Translations under genes and position numbers: made by a program
The notes under the pieces: model-generated
The model's database searches: none
What the model saw: the letters and a program-made list of their open reading frames with translations, nothing else
What the model was told of the DNA's origin: nothing
Assembly: GCF_016808335.1 (NCBI RefSeq)
Contig: NC_053142.1
Span: 2,803,802-2,867,801 of the forward strand
Length of the DNA stretch: 64,000 nt
Direction: 5' to 3'
Source: Panicum virgatum
Lineage: Eukaryota; Streptophyta; Magnoliopsida; Poales; Poaceae
Shown: one piece after another, positions 12,601 to 24,500 of the stretch
Layout: every line of letters starts with the position of its first letter
Numbering within the stretch: the first letter of the stretch is position 1

Positions 12601-13424
12601 GCGGCGCTGTTCTGGGGCGTGGGGGCGAGGAGCAAGCGAAAGGGCGAATAGATTAGCTTGCTGGGGCTTTTGTAGTGCCCGGGCGCGCGCAAAGAGAGGG
12701 CGGCGGCCTCTGCAGCGGGCTTGCCACCGTGGCGGCGAGGTGGCGGCCACGCGGCGGCTCTGGGCGGCGTGGCACGGCAGGGGAGCTCCAGCGCGAGGCA
12801 ATGGGCGGTGGAGGAGGGGCAGCTCGACGCGTGGGCGCCAGCGCGACTCAGAACATGGCCGGGCAGGCTCCCCCCTGTGTCGGCGACGGCGCTGCACAGC
12901 GGTGGCGGGGGAAAACAGAGGAAGAGGGCTGGAGGAAGGGGAAAAGGATTGATTTGCAATTTCCAAAAATTCCAGGGACCAGTCTATAAACTAGCGATAA
13001 CTTTTAAAATAGGGCTCAAATGAAAAAGTGCCCAACATGAAAGTTGTTCAACTTTTCAAGGTCTACAACTTTGATGTTGTGCAAAAATTTATTTGATCAA
13101 AGATTCAAGAGCTAAATTTGAAAACATAAGAGGGATTTGAATTCAAAGGAAACTTGTCTTTTTCAATGAAATTTCACTTCAAACTTGGGCTGATTTGAAA
13201 AGTTTCCTGCCATGTAATGATTACACCACATTATGCAAAAACACCCTCCACAAAAGCTATAATCACACATTCAATTCAAATTAAACTATAGAAAGACCCT
13301 TGCATAAAATCAATATTACACATATAACCTTTTCTAATTACAAAAAGGTCCTTTTCCAAGCAAAACAAGCACATGATGTATAAAAGGTATGCAACACTAA
13401 TGTGCCGACACCTAGGGTGTCACA
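9640..13424 (-). repeat. Tekay-1 5' LTR, complete (3785 bp)
   Basis: The minus strand runs TGTGACACC (13424) to TTCTGCCACA (9640), with TG...CA ends. Its outer 2.36 kb matches 1-2364. Layout on the plus strand: conserved 5' part (9640-11060), AT-rich part, GC-rich block at 12240-12950, then an AT-rich tail. It would carry the promoter of the minus-strand transcript. ORFs such as 12441-12959 are compositional. Confidence 0.95.
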
Positions 13425-14239
13425 CTCTACAAGTTCCGACGTATTATCGCTACTTCAAAGACATCATGGGAAACAAGCGCGAGATACCGCCAAGCACTGT
13501 CAAGCTAACCGAGGAATGTAGCGCGGCAATCGCTAATGAAGCTCCTGAAAAGAAGAGGGACCCCGGATGTCCTACCATCCCGTGTTCCATTGGATCTCTT
13601 ATGTTCGAAAGAGCACTTTGTGATCTCGGTGCAAGTGTGAGCGTCATGCCCAAGAATGTGTTCGAGAAGCTACGCTTACCGGAGCCGGAGCCCACAGCCA
13701 TGTGCCTAGAGTTAGCGGACAATTCCGTTCGCTATCCTTTGGGAATCGCCGAAGACGTGCCCGTGAAGATTGGATAACACTTAGTCCCCATTGACTTTGT
13801 GATTCTCGATATGGGAGAAGGGAGCAAGGCGCCTCTCATACTTGGGAGGCCTTTCCTCAAGACCGCAAGGGCAAACATCGACATTGGCAAGGGGGAGATA
13901 AAGTTCGACATCAATGGCACCACAAGCGAATTCAAGTTTCGTCCACGCCTCGAGGTATGCAACATGATCAATGTCAAATATGTTTCGCTTCACCGACGTG
14001 TCACAGAGGAGAAGCCAAAGAGAGAAGAAGAGCCGAACAAGAAGGAAGCGAAGAAGGAGATAGAAGTCGTCGCATCCATCGCGACAAATAAGATCGTTGC
14101 ACCCGTCAAGAAGAAAGCTAAAAGCCCGCCTGTGAAGACCAAAAAGAAGACTAACGTAGAAGACAAACCCGCACCAAGGATTGTGCGGAAGTGGGTACCC
14201 AAGACTACAGCGCCATCACCGAGCGTTGGTCCGAAGTGA
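13425..14239 (+). pseudogene. Athila-like gag-pro fragment: retropepsin and basic C-terminal tail
   Basis: The reading frame is open at the Tekay-1 junction (VPTYYRYFKDIMGNKREIPP). It shows the plant Athila/Tat-type protease: LCDLGASVSVMP (active site, D-L-G-A instead of DSGA), then LADNSVRYPLGIAEDVPVKIG, then PLILGRPFLKTA. A Lys/Glu-rich tail follows (KKEAKKEIEV, KKKAKSPPVKTKKK). One in-frame TAA at 13775-13777 interrupts it. The upstream gag part was split off by Tekay-1 and lies outside the window. No reverse transcriptase or integrase follows, so the element is non-autonomous or internally deleted. The protease would process Gag in a helped particle. Confidence 0.85.
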
Positions 14240-14271
14240 AGAAGAAGAAAGTCTAGCTATTAGACTATAAA

Positions 14272-14380
14272 TGAAGCGCTTTGCGGGAGGCAACCCGTTC
14301 GTCGAGTCAAGAATAAAGCTGCCGGGAGTTCAACCCGTTCGTCGAGTCAAGAATAAGCTGCCGGGAGGACAACCCGCGAA
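14272..14380 (+). repeat. Short tandem repeat after the protease gene
   Basis: Two and a half copies of a unit of about 49 bases built on GCCGGGAG-CAACCCG and TTCGTCGAGTCAAGAATAA. It lies 40 bases after the stop codon. It may be part of the 3' UTR of the gag-pro transcript. Confidence 0.75.
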
Positions 14381-15649
14381 AGGATTAGGTAAGTGAGTTG
14401 AGAATTTTGCTACGCAAGAAAATGATATACTTTTGAATAATTGGTCGTTCGGTCGAACAATTCGATTTGGAATTTTATTCGCTCGGTCATTCTGATGTTA
14501 TTTCTTATTTTAAACCAATGACATGAGCCATCCTATGATTTGTTTGCCTCTTCTTGAGAAAGCCACATCCAAAATTCTATACCTATTTTTGGCGACCGTT
14601 CTGTCCATGACGGCCAGACCAAGTTGAGATTAAACACACGAATAGAGCCGCGCTATGTTTATATTACTTAAATTCTTGATACGTAGGTTCGCACAAACAT
14701 AGAGATAATTTTCAGTTTCATTACCATAGGGCTAGAATTTTCCTAACCTTAATTGTTCTCTTTTTCAAAATTCTCTCTCTCATTTTGGCAAAAATTAGAA
14801 CCTAAACCCAAGACCCACGATTGAATTCGAGATTGTTCACTATCAATTCATGAAAGTGAACGGTTCCGGTGCAATCAAAATTAATATAGTCGGGAAATAT
14901 TTTTTCGACTTACAAATGTAAAGATGTTTCAATTCCCCTCTAATTATTCATTTAAACTCATTGCATGCTTTGAATCAATTCTGAAATTTCAAAGTTAGAG
15001 GAGGATTAAACATCTAAGCATGATTTGGAAAGGGTTTATGTGCTTGATCAACATCCATTGATCAAAGTGAGTTCATGGGAAAGAGTTGTGCTCTCTACCT
15101 ACCACCACATGCAAATAATTCAAAGGAGGGAGCAGCCATGCATGGGAGGACATGTGATTTTCAGCAAAGATAGCACCATGTGATGCATGATGAAGCATGG
15201 GACAAGGTGAATGACACAAAGTGGAGAAAAAATGTTGCAAGTGGACATCAAAGGCAAAGAAGGAGTGGTTCACAGGATTTGGACGGTGCAAAGCATGCAA
15301 GATGTACTGGACAGAAGCGAATAATTGCACCAGGAAGCCACCAGAGAAAATTGAAGTGGAGAGGAGCTAGGAATCCCCTAGGCCGGCCGGCCTGGCCCCT
15401 ATTTAACCCCTCTGGTGCTCCCCTTTGGCAGGTATACTCCTCACTCATTTCCTTGCTTATGTTCTTCAAGTTCTTCGCCCAGAAACATCAGTTAGAGCCC
15501 TGAAAAAATTCGTCCACCAAAAACTACTCCAAAGATCCCAGAAAATTCACCACAATTCCTAGTTTGTTCCACTCTTCGATATATTGTTCTCCCGCCGGTA
15601 AGAAACCCCCGGTGTGTTTGTTTTTGAGTGTGTGCAGCAAGGAGTCACC
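14381..15649 (+). other. Non-coding spacer with promoter-like segment
   Basis: About 1.3 kb where pol would be expected, with no RT, RNase H or integrase similarity in any frame. Near 15381-15393 it has GGCCGGCCGGCCT followed by CTATTTAACCCC. The same combination (GGCCGGCC motif, then a TATA-like box) occurs in the LTRs at 19672-19760 and 25118-25220. This suggests the downstream ORF has its own promoter. Confidence 0.55.
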
Positions 15650-17301
15650 ATGAGTGGCCTCATGAAGTTCATCGTCGGGAGGAGAAGGACGCATTCATCA
15701 ACATCCGACGCATCGGCAAGTTCTTCGCGGAGGCACTCGGTCTCCGAGTCTCCGCGGAGCATGGAGGAAGACAACCCCGCACCGAGGAGTGACATGCTGC
15801 TCCTTGGTGGGATGAGAGACTCGAGAAGCTCCTCCATGAGATTCACCGAAGGGATACCACCTCCTCCACGGCGTTCGACAAGTTCATCCGCACCACCACC
15901 ATACAAGCCCAAGAATTCAGAATATGGGTTTATTATCTTGTCGAAGGAAGAAGAAGAAAGGCTCAAGTTCATGAAGGGAAGACTGCGAGCAAATTATGAT
16001 TTTGATGATGAAGCATTGGTGAAGCTAGGATTTCATCATGACATCTATGAGATCTTGGAGAACATCGGTTGGAAGTTATTTTCCGACGGTGTCATGGTTG
16101 ATATGCAAGAAGAAGTGGCTCTTGAGATGTTCATGACATTAGAAAAATCAACGGAAGTGGTGGATGATGAAGAAGTTTCATGTCTGAAATTTTGGCTCAA
16201 GAATGAAGAGAAAGTAATCACCTATGGAGAAATAGGAAGGTTGCTCGGATTCAAAAGTAATGCATATGAAATGGTGCAAGTTGAAGATGGAGAGCTTGAT
16301 GAATTTTGGAAAAAGATAGCAAAATATGTCAACCGCCAAAGGAAAAATATAAGTAATGTGACCCTCCAAATATTCCACTCTTGGTTGAGCAAGAGAATTC
16401 TCGGGAGGATGAGAGAATCGAAGGTCACCGACCAAGAATTAAATTGGATGTATGCTGCATTGGTGAAGAAGCAAGTAATTGATCCCACCAACATCATGGT
16501 TGAAAGGTGGCTTTGTGAAGCATCATCCGGCACGAGAGAAGTTGGTTCAGGATGTTATCTCACAATGATAGCCCGAGCCATGAATCCGAGGTTATGAGTG
16601 ACCCAAAAATTTTATGTCCCGGGAAGAGATATTGGGATTGAACATTTGAGGCAAGGTCATTATATCGGAGGGGATGAAAAGAAGGGATTCACTATTTCTG
16701 AGATAGATATTTCCCTCCCCAATCAAAGGCTAAAATTATTTGCAAGAGGGAGGACTGATTGGCGAGTTGAAAATATTGGAAAAAAGGTGAAGAAATCAAA
16801 AAGAGGAAGGTTAATTGAAGGGACATCGGCATCGGCACAACAAGAAGACTTGGAAGTAAACCTTCCACCGCCAAGTTCCGCTTATTGGAGGAATGAATTT
16901 CAAGGTGCATCAAGTGGACAGGGATACCCGCAAGGATGGATGAGTCAATGGGAAGGAAGCCAAGAACAAGCATGGGGGCACGCTGTGGCGGCACCCCCAC
17001 TGTTTAGCAATACCCACCCTCGTCATGTCAAGGAGAGATGTCCGACCCGTCATTTGGAGCACAATATTTTGACCTCCCTCAACCGGAACAAGGAATGAGA
17101 ATCATGGGTGCCTATGCGAGAAGAAACATGGAAGATATAGATGCCATCCGGAGGCATACAACACAACTAGAAGATGGAATTGCAGGAATTGCATATCAAA
17201 TGGGACTTCTAGGCCTAGCGCCACCAGAACAATTTAATGGAGGAGCATTTCAGCAGTATTATGATCAAGGATACAATGCAAGAGCCAATCAAGGAGATTG
17301 A
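15650..17301 (+). pseudogene. Athila ORF-1-like protein gene (one stop, one frameshift)
   Basis: ATG at 15650 sits in a good context (TCACCATGA). The first 327 residues are open to a TGA at 16595-16597. The same frame continues as VTQKFYVPGRDIG, then shifts near 17000-17040 to the frame ending at 17301 (MSDPSFGAQYFDLP). The N-terminus is Ser/Arg/Pro-rich. The core has LGFHHDIYEILENIGW, LKFWLKNEEKVITYGEIGRLLGF-type text (LGF boxes), LDEFWKKIAKY and LCEASSGTREVGSGCYL. This pattern is shared by many grass proteins labelled Athila ORF-1, found in Athila-like gypsy elements; the assignment is from memory of the pattern. Role unknown; it may be a structural protein or occupy the env position. In its present state it is a pseudogene. 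Confidence 0.7.
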
Positions 17302-18326
17302 TCGACGGCATGACCATGAATAAAATGCTCGCGCGTGTGGTTTAGATTTTTCTATTTCTTTTCATTTATTTTCAGCATGTGTGCAACTTTTGTGTGCGTA
17401 GCAATTTTCTATTTATTTATTTCAGCATGTGTGCAATTTGCTTTCTTTTACTTTCATCACCATGATAAATAAATGCATCACCTATGCTTTAATGTTATGG
17501 TTAGTAATGATGATAGAAAGTTTGTGCCATGTTAAAATATGATGATCGTTGCCGCTTTGTCTACTTTCTTGTGCTTGGTTTATGCATGATTAAACTAATG
17601 CTCTCTCTAACATGATCTGAAAATTAATTAAATGCCGGCTAATTCAATTGTGGAGGTTATGATAAATTAAGACCCATATCTTTTATTCTTGCTCTCTTAC
17701 TTAAGCTTGTCAAGGAAAATTTAATTTAGATTTAATTTTGAGCTAACCTTGTCAATGATACCTTTTGCAATTGCTCTACCCTTCCACAAACCTAAATGAT
17801 ATATCATAACAAACCATAGAGCAAGAATTATTTTCAGGTGAATTAATTCAGGATTTATCTTCTTTGGTACGAGACTAAGAAGCTGACCATTCCGTATTTT
17901 TGCGTACCTCTCTTTTGCTAGCCATTCTATCCATGCATTGTGAGTTTCTATACTGGGAACATAGCAAACCTCGCTGGATATCCACCCTTAACCAAAAACA
18001 TCTTTTTGTGAAACACCTCCTTGACCACAACCTATATATTGAGTATATATTTATTTCGACGGCAAAACAGTGGAATCAAGAGCAAAATTCAGTAAAACAT
18101 AAGCTTGGGAAGCATTAAAGAGTTCGCAGAAGAAAAATCCGAAGAAGTGGAAGCCTACAGGCAGTAGGCCGGCCGGCCCAACACCCCTAGGCCGGCCGGC
18201 CTGCCCCTTTTCCTCCTCTGTTGGCTTCAATCTTTCACGAGGAGATGCTCCATTAAATTCCAAAGTTGAGTCCAGAGAATTGATAAAGGTTTTGTGCACT
18301 CACTCCATCAAGTTATCATCACTTCA
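17302..18326 (+). other. Athila-like 3' non-coding region
   Basis: AT-rich sequence with no coding signal. At 18167-18178 and 18190-18201 it carries a close pair of GGCCGGCCGGCC palindromes, as in the LTRs downstream. Confidence 0.6.
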
Positions 18327-18366
18327 TTGCTTGAGGACAAGCAAACGTTCAAGCATGGGGGGGAGG
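18327..18366 (+). other. Stem-loop plus polypurine tract, copy 1 (no LTR follows)
   Basis: TTGCTTG-AGGA-CAAGCAA forms a 7-bp stem with AGGA loop, followed by AAGCATGGGGGGG. Copies 2 and 3 stand right before LTR starts; this one does not. The downstream stretch to 19120 resembles 20940-21490 (for example GCACATGTCCACC), so the 3' end of a related element seems duplicated. Confidence 0.7.
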
Positions 18367-19120
18367 TGGAGTAAGTGCATTGTGTTGCCAACAGTTCTGA
18401 GGAGCAAAAAGAAAGAAAAAAAAAAGAAAGAGAGAAAAGAAAAAAAATGAATGATGATGAAAAGCTCCTCGGTTCCTTTAGCTTCATTAAACTCCAGGTA
18501 CTTTGAAGATTATTCTATACTCAATTATTCCAACCATGTGCAATCCGATAACAAGGACTTCAGTTGTGCCTTGGGATCAACCGTTGCCATTTGCACATGT
18601 CCACCATCTAAAGTGTGTGTTCCATTCTCTCCCTCTCCACAAAGAAATTATTTTCCAATGGTCTTTTTGATGAGTCTCGGTAAATCCATAAGAAGTATTT
18701 CTTGTTTTGATAATATCTTGATTATAATATCTTTTGTTAGGACTAGCCTTTCTAGAGCTCCAAATAAAGCCTCACACATACATATGAGAGAAAGAAAGGA
18801 GGTAGTTCTAGCAAGATTGAGAGACAAGATGAGCTGAGAGTTTCCATGAGCAAATTGCAATGAGGTTTGAATTATTGATCTTGGTTTAGCATTACTTATG
18901 GAACTTACTTTCTTAATTCTGAGACTTGTTTAATATTGACAGCATGTGCTTAATAATTGTGGGGAAGCATTTAACTTGTATCTACCTTCCACATTGAAAA
19001 AGCTGGTTACAACTTGAACTATTAACTGCAAAAAAAAATTTTGGGAGCATTGTGATTTCTCGTGTATGATCAAGTGCAAGGATTGGACACTGAAAGGCAG
19101 CGCTGATTTTTATCAAAGAC
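18367..19120 (+). other. Second Athila-like 3' non-coding segment
   Basis: No gene is seen. It includes a purine tract of about 50 bases (18396-18446) and the GCACATGTCCACC block near 18595 that is repeated near 20957. Confidence 0.6.
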
Positions 19121-19156
19121 TTACTCGAGGACGAGCAAGGTTTAAGCATGGGGGAA
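19121..19156 (+). other. Stem-loop plus polypurine tract, copy 2
   Basis: CTCG-AGGA-CGAG stem, then AAGCATGGGGGAA directly before the TGTTGGCGCTCC start of the LTR at 19157. This is the expected position of a PPT. Confidence 0.85.
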
Positions 19157-20574
19157 TGTTGGCGCTCCTTAAGTATCCATTTTATCCCCTGTTTAACTTT
19201 GATAATGGCATGAATTCAATATCAAAATCACTAACCATCCTAACCTCAGCCCAATTATTGGTCGTTTTCACGTTTGCACATATATTTTGGAGGTACTTCG
19301 TTTTTGCAGGTTTTTGACCAATTTTGGAGCATGAAATTGGTGAGGCCCACGATCACGCGATGACACGAAGAATGACGAAGGCCAAAGCCCGAACAAAGGA
19401 TCGAAGGCCATGATGATTAGAGGCCTGTTCATGCACATCCACCCTCCAATGAAGCCCAAAAGACAAAACCCACAAGATAAGATCATGATACTTCGGGGCT
19501 AAGCAAAGCAAAGAGATATTTAAGGAAGGATTTTCCATCCTATCCTTCTCCTCGAAGAAATCTCGAAGATAACAACGTCTAAAGGGGTGCAATCGTGAAA
19601 GACATAAACTCTAGAAGATTCTAGGAGACTTGGGGAGAAAGATGAGCACGAGCCGGCGAAGGAAAGTGCCAGGCCGGCCGGCCTAGGCTCATTGGGCCGG
19701 CCGGCCCAGCCCTTTTTTAGGTCGGTTCGACCTCCCCTTTGACCGAGGGTTCCCTGAGGCTATTTAAAGACCCCTCCCCAAGGTTCACGCAGAGATCAAT
19801 TTGGGAGACGACGCCAAGGAGCAGAGAAGATAGAGGGACACCTCTCGGAGAGCCGAGGGTCATGCTAGTTGTCTAGGGTTTGCCCTAGCCGACGTGGGAA
19901 CCTTGCAAGGAAGACCACGTCGGAGTTCTGGAGCTAGGATCATCAAGATCAAGGTAGGGCCCCGGTTGTGACCTTGTGATGTACTATCATTCATGGTGAA
20001 GTTATTTGTGATTCTGAATGTTTAGCGACCATGTTCTCTCTTTCGATTTCGTTCTTTTCTTTGGGTTCGCTTCATCCTAGATCTATTATCGAGATAGATC
20101 GCTTAGCATGATCTATCATGGTGGCTAGAGGTTCATGGCAGAACTACCAAAGGGGGTTCGACTTGCTTCAGGGTATCTTTGTTGAAAGGTGTGGCATCGT
20201 GACAGGCCGTTGCCACTAAGTAGGTGGGGTATCGAGGGATCGGATTGGATATTTTGAGTTTAAAGATGCTTTTCATTAAGATTCACATCTACCTTACTTC
20301 ACTTTATCTAGCTGGAACTACAACATATGCATGATCTAGGTGATCTAGATTGGTTATCTCTAACTTTCTCTTGCTACCTTCGGTGTTTGTCGCGTTTTTA
20401 GTAGATTAGATTCGTTTTCACCATCTCACACAAAGGAATCTCTATGCTAGTAGATTGTTTCTTGTCTCTTTGGTTCCGTGGATTGATAAACCTTGGGGGA
20501 ATACTCTAAGGGAAAAGCTACACGAAACCGTGCGCTTGCGGTATATAAATCGGGGGCGCTGAGGAGTGTCAATA
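19157..20574 (+). repeat. Athila-like LTR A (1.4 kb)
   Basis: Begins TGTTGGCGCTCCTTAAGTA and ends near GTGTCAATA, which corresponds to GCGTCAACA in LTR B. It contains two GGCCGGCCGGCC palindromes (19672-19683, 19695-19706) and a TATA-like GCTATTTAAAGACC near 19760. The last 100 bases (GTGGATTGATAAACCTTGG to the end) match LTR B well, the middle poorly. The two LTRs therefore belong to different subfamilies or are old. Confidence 0.8.
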
Positions 20575-21489
20575 GTGAGTCTTAAATTAGTGTTGAGTCA
20601 TGAAAACAAAATAAAAAGAGTCTTTGTTTTTGTTGGATTGTGCAATGTTATTTATGCATTCAGTTTTACTTTATTTTCTTTAAAAGCAATTGTTCACGAG
20701 CGTGGTCATGAAAATTAATTCGTATTTGTGGAGTTTAGTAAATTATTCGTTCATGTTAATACCCACACTTGAGCATTGATCTAGCACTTGGTTTTGATTA
20801 CGCTTGCGAGTAAGGCATGATTTGGAGGATTTTAATTTCATAAAAATAATAAAACCCCTACAAGCATAAGGTTGATCAAGTTCTTAACAAGTCGAGAGTT
20901 AAAATCCTATCATCCAAAAGCTTGTGCCTTGAAGTCAATCTTTTTGTATGCCTTTGCACATGTCCACCATTCTAAATCTTCTTACCCTTGAACCCTTTAC
21001 ATTATGGAGAAACTCTCATGATCATTGGCTCGGAAGGTAAGCAATCATTAGAAGGTTTTCTTAATTTGACAATATATGTATATACTTTGCTAAGCCTCAC
21101 CTATAGCCCCACTTTACACTTGAGAGACTTTTGGGAGACGTGAGTTTGCAAATAATAATAGGATAGCCACTTTTATCGATAGACATGAAAGGACTTGTGC
21201 AAGAATTTTTTGTCTAACCTTTGGTGCAGGGTATTTTGTTTCTTAAATAAAAAAAGGAGAAAAACCTCTAAGGATGGCAAGAAAAGCAAGTGTTGTCGAT
21301 ATTCGAGTTGCCGGCTAAAGGTAAGAGTTGTGGAGTAATATTGGATGAGTTTTTAAATGCCCATGATATGATTATCCTCGCTGCTCCTCTGACCTTTGTT
21401 TGAAGAAATATTGTTAGACTTGTTTGCATAAGTAAATTTTGCAGTTCGAGAACTCTTGAGCAATCCATGGAAGGATTTGATGATTTGAT
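20575..21489 (+). other. Non-coding internal sequence between two Athila-like LTRs
   Basis: No gene. It is the 3' internal end of the element that owns LTR B; blocks near 20957 resemble 18595. I infer that the element ending in LTR A inserted into it. Confidence 0.55.
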
Positions 21490-21526
21490 TTGCTCGAGGA
21501 CGAGCAAAAGCTAAGCATGGGGGGAA
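21490..21526 (+). other. Stem-loop plus polypurine tract, copy 3
   Basis: TTGCTCG-AGGA-CGAGCAA (7-bp stem), then AAGCATGGGGGGAA and the TGTTGGCGCTCC start of LTR B. Compared with copy 1 one stem pair changes from T-A to C-G, keeping the pairing. Confidence 0.85.
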
Positions 21527-24500
21527 TGTTGGCGCTCCTTAAGTACCCATTTTACTATATGATTAGGAGTTGTTTTGGTAAATTCTTCGGGTTGATTCAT
21601 GTACTAACCCGCCACTTGGCACCCGAACTTGACCGTTTTCGATTTTGTCTTGGATTTTGGAGCATGTTGCATTTTGACCGGAAATTGGACATTTTCGGAG
21701 ATGTTTTGACGCATGGTTACAACTGGGCTAAGATGAGGAATAAGAGGAAGATTCAACACGTGAAAGATGGGACCGAAAGGGACCAGAAAGGGCCCAGGCC
21801 GGCCGGCCTGGAGTCCTTGGGTGTAACACCCGGTTTATAAAAGAACATAAACCGAGCAATCATATACGTGCCAGGATCAAGTCACACGTATATACAACAG
21901 AATGAACAGTATATCATAGCACATATCTCGTAAAAAGTCATAATAAAGTGAATATGAATGTTATTTATTACAATAATGACAAAATGTCTGATACAGCGGA
22001 AGCGAAGTACAAAATACGATAAAGACTCTCCGAAGCTGAACAAGGCGCCATAGGGACGTCGACTGGGAGACGAACACCTAGAAGTCCTCGTAGTCCTGGT
22101 AGCGCTGAACGAACTCCCTCGTGTCGGCAGGAACTGAGCAGCAGTAGCGTAGCCAAGAGGAAAAAGTAGAGAAGAGGCAAGAGTGAGTACACAACTTGTA
22201 CTCAACAAGTATAACACAAACTATGAGGCTCTAAGGTTGGCTGACTGACTGCATTAGCTTTTAAGTATTGGCAAAATTTTATTAAAGCTATTTACTACGA
22301 GTTGATGAATTACCATTAACCCAGTTACATAGTAATTAATCAAGTTTAATCATGTAACTACTGAGAAACCATACCAAACCAAGCCACCAAGGTAACCCCG
22401 AGAAGCACCTCCCTCGTCGGAAGGAGATAACTCCACTAATCAAAAGGAGGATCTGGGCTGCTCATAACCGTGAGCACGGCTAGTATACCAGTTTTACACT
22501 CTGCAGAGGTTGCACATCTTTACCCACAAGTCGTGAGCTACGCTAGAGGTTCATCACACTTCCTTAGGTGAGATGACTAGCGACTCACTACGAGGCCGTT
22601 ACAAAGAATCTCGTTGGTAAGGCGTAACCGCGAGAGATAGGTCAGCGACGATGGGGCCCACCTCACGGGGGTACAAGCACAGGAGCGCAATCCAAGCACA
22701 GACCAGCCGGAGGAGCAGGGACCATTGAAGCTTACTACTCTTGCCCCGCAGGTAAGTTACTCCAAACCAAAAAGACCTAATTAGTAAGCCAAGTCTATCC
22801 CATTCTAGCCTTGTGGTAGCGCTGTTGTCCCAGGTTGTCGCTCTATGAACCGGTCCTTATGGAGAGTGGCCAACCAAGCACTAAGCACCGTGCTGGCCCC
22901 CTAAACCATGTTTCTACAAAAACATCTTTTAACGAGACGTGAGCCACTCATCCACACAGAGGGCCACTCTCAGAATTAAGTTCAAGTAAACCATTAATCA
23001 AATTAATTAAAAAGGACCAAAGTGTGTTATAGCGCAGCAACCTAGCACAACTAACCAAAATGCAACCCAAAGGTATATTTAAAGGATATAAACTGGCTAG
23101 GAAATCCTTAAAGGCATACAGTATTAAAATGCAGTATGAAATTGTAATTAAAGGTGATAGGTTGTTCATGTTACACTTGCCTTCCTCGCACTGCTCTGGC
23201 TGCTGCTCAAACTGCTCGGAAGACGGCTGCTCCTGGTACTGGTACTGGGGCTCCTCAGATGGATCAACGTCTACTCACGAACACATGGCCAAAACAATGC
23301 ACAATAATAAGCATACAAGCAAACACTAACAAAAACTAAGAAACAGTACATCAATACATAAAAACAGCACACCAAACTAATCTAAAACTATTCTACGCGT
23401 TACAACGATCGCGTGGATATAAAGAACGCTAAAATCGGAGCTAAAACGCGTAAACTAGGCCTAAAACAAGGTTCAGGGGCTTATTTGTAATAAAAACAGG
23501 GTTCCAGGGGCTTTTCTGCAAAAACCGAGGGCCTAAACGCAATTAAACACTAACTCCAGGGTCTAACTCGCAAAATCAACAGCAAAGGACGGCGGGTTCT
23601 ATTTTAAAGAAGCTCAGGGGGTTATTTGCTAAAAACTGGGCTAAACTGTAAATATTTTTGAACATGAGTGGACTGCGGGTTGAATACTCGGAACCCGGGG
23701 GGCTCTTTAACAAAGTGGGCAGGGCGAAGCGGTACGCTCAAATCTGGACTGTCAGATCCAGATCTGATGGCTAGGATCAAAGGGGGCGACGTTCTAATCT
23801 CGGCCGTCCATCCGATATCGGGCGGCCAGGGCGGATCGGGCGCGTGGGGGCGGCGCGGCTCGCCGGAACTCCCTGTTCCGCGGCGGCGCGTGACCGGAGA
23901 GGGCCAAAGTGGCGCCCTAGGGGTCGGTTTGGGCCGTGGTTTGGCCGTGGGGCATGATGGAGGCACGCGTAGTCCACTGGAGTGGAAGGCAAGGTGCGGC
24001 GGGGTTCGTAGCGGGGTGCTCGGCGGTGGGGGCGGCTCGGTGTGGTGGTGCTTCGCCGGCGAGCAGCGCACCAGCACCTAGGGGGCGTCCCAGGCCAAAA
24101 CATCTAGCGCAAATGAACGGGCGGGTGGTTGTGAGGCTCACCGAGCTTGGAATCGGACGGGGAGGTGGCGCGAGGTGGTCGGCGAGGTGGAGACGCGGCG
24201 GCGCAGGGGTGGATCGGCGGCGCTTCTCCACGAAGATTCACGTGCGCAGCGGGGCCGAGGGCGGAGAAGAAGGGCTCGGGGATGATCCTGGTCCCACGGT
24301 GATGCTCCTGAGCGACTTGTCCGGGACTCCAGTGCGGCGGAGCTGCGTAGCCGCGGTGGCGGGGAGTCTCTGCTACGGCGGAGCTAGGCAAGGGCGGTGG
24401 GATTCGGGCTATGACGGCGGTGGTGTGGATGGGGTGCAAGGGGGGTCACGGTGGGTTTAAAGGGGGCGCCCGGGATCTCGGGCGGGCGCGCTCAAGAAGG

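Larger units (their letters stand above)
1..13424 (-). mobile_element. Tekay-1: degenerate Ty3/gypsy chromovirus (Tekay/Del-like), truncated by window edge
   Basis: Read on the minus strand the order is 5' LTR (13424-9640), PBS, leader, ORF0, gag-pol with a C-terminal chromodomain, PPT and 3' LTR (2364 to beyond base 1). Gag-PR-RT-RH-IN-chromodomain is the chromovirus order; Tekay/Del is inferred from very long LTRs and from the gag and chromodomain style. The coding region carries several stops and frameshifts, so it is not autonomous. The shared 2.36 kb of the two LTRs differ at roughly 2-3 percent of sites by eye, so it is older than Tekay-2. It inserted into the protease gene of an Athila-like element at 13424/13425. 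The 5 bases after it are CTCTA, but the matching TSD lies outside the window. Confidence 0.93.
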
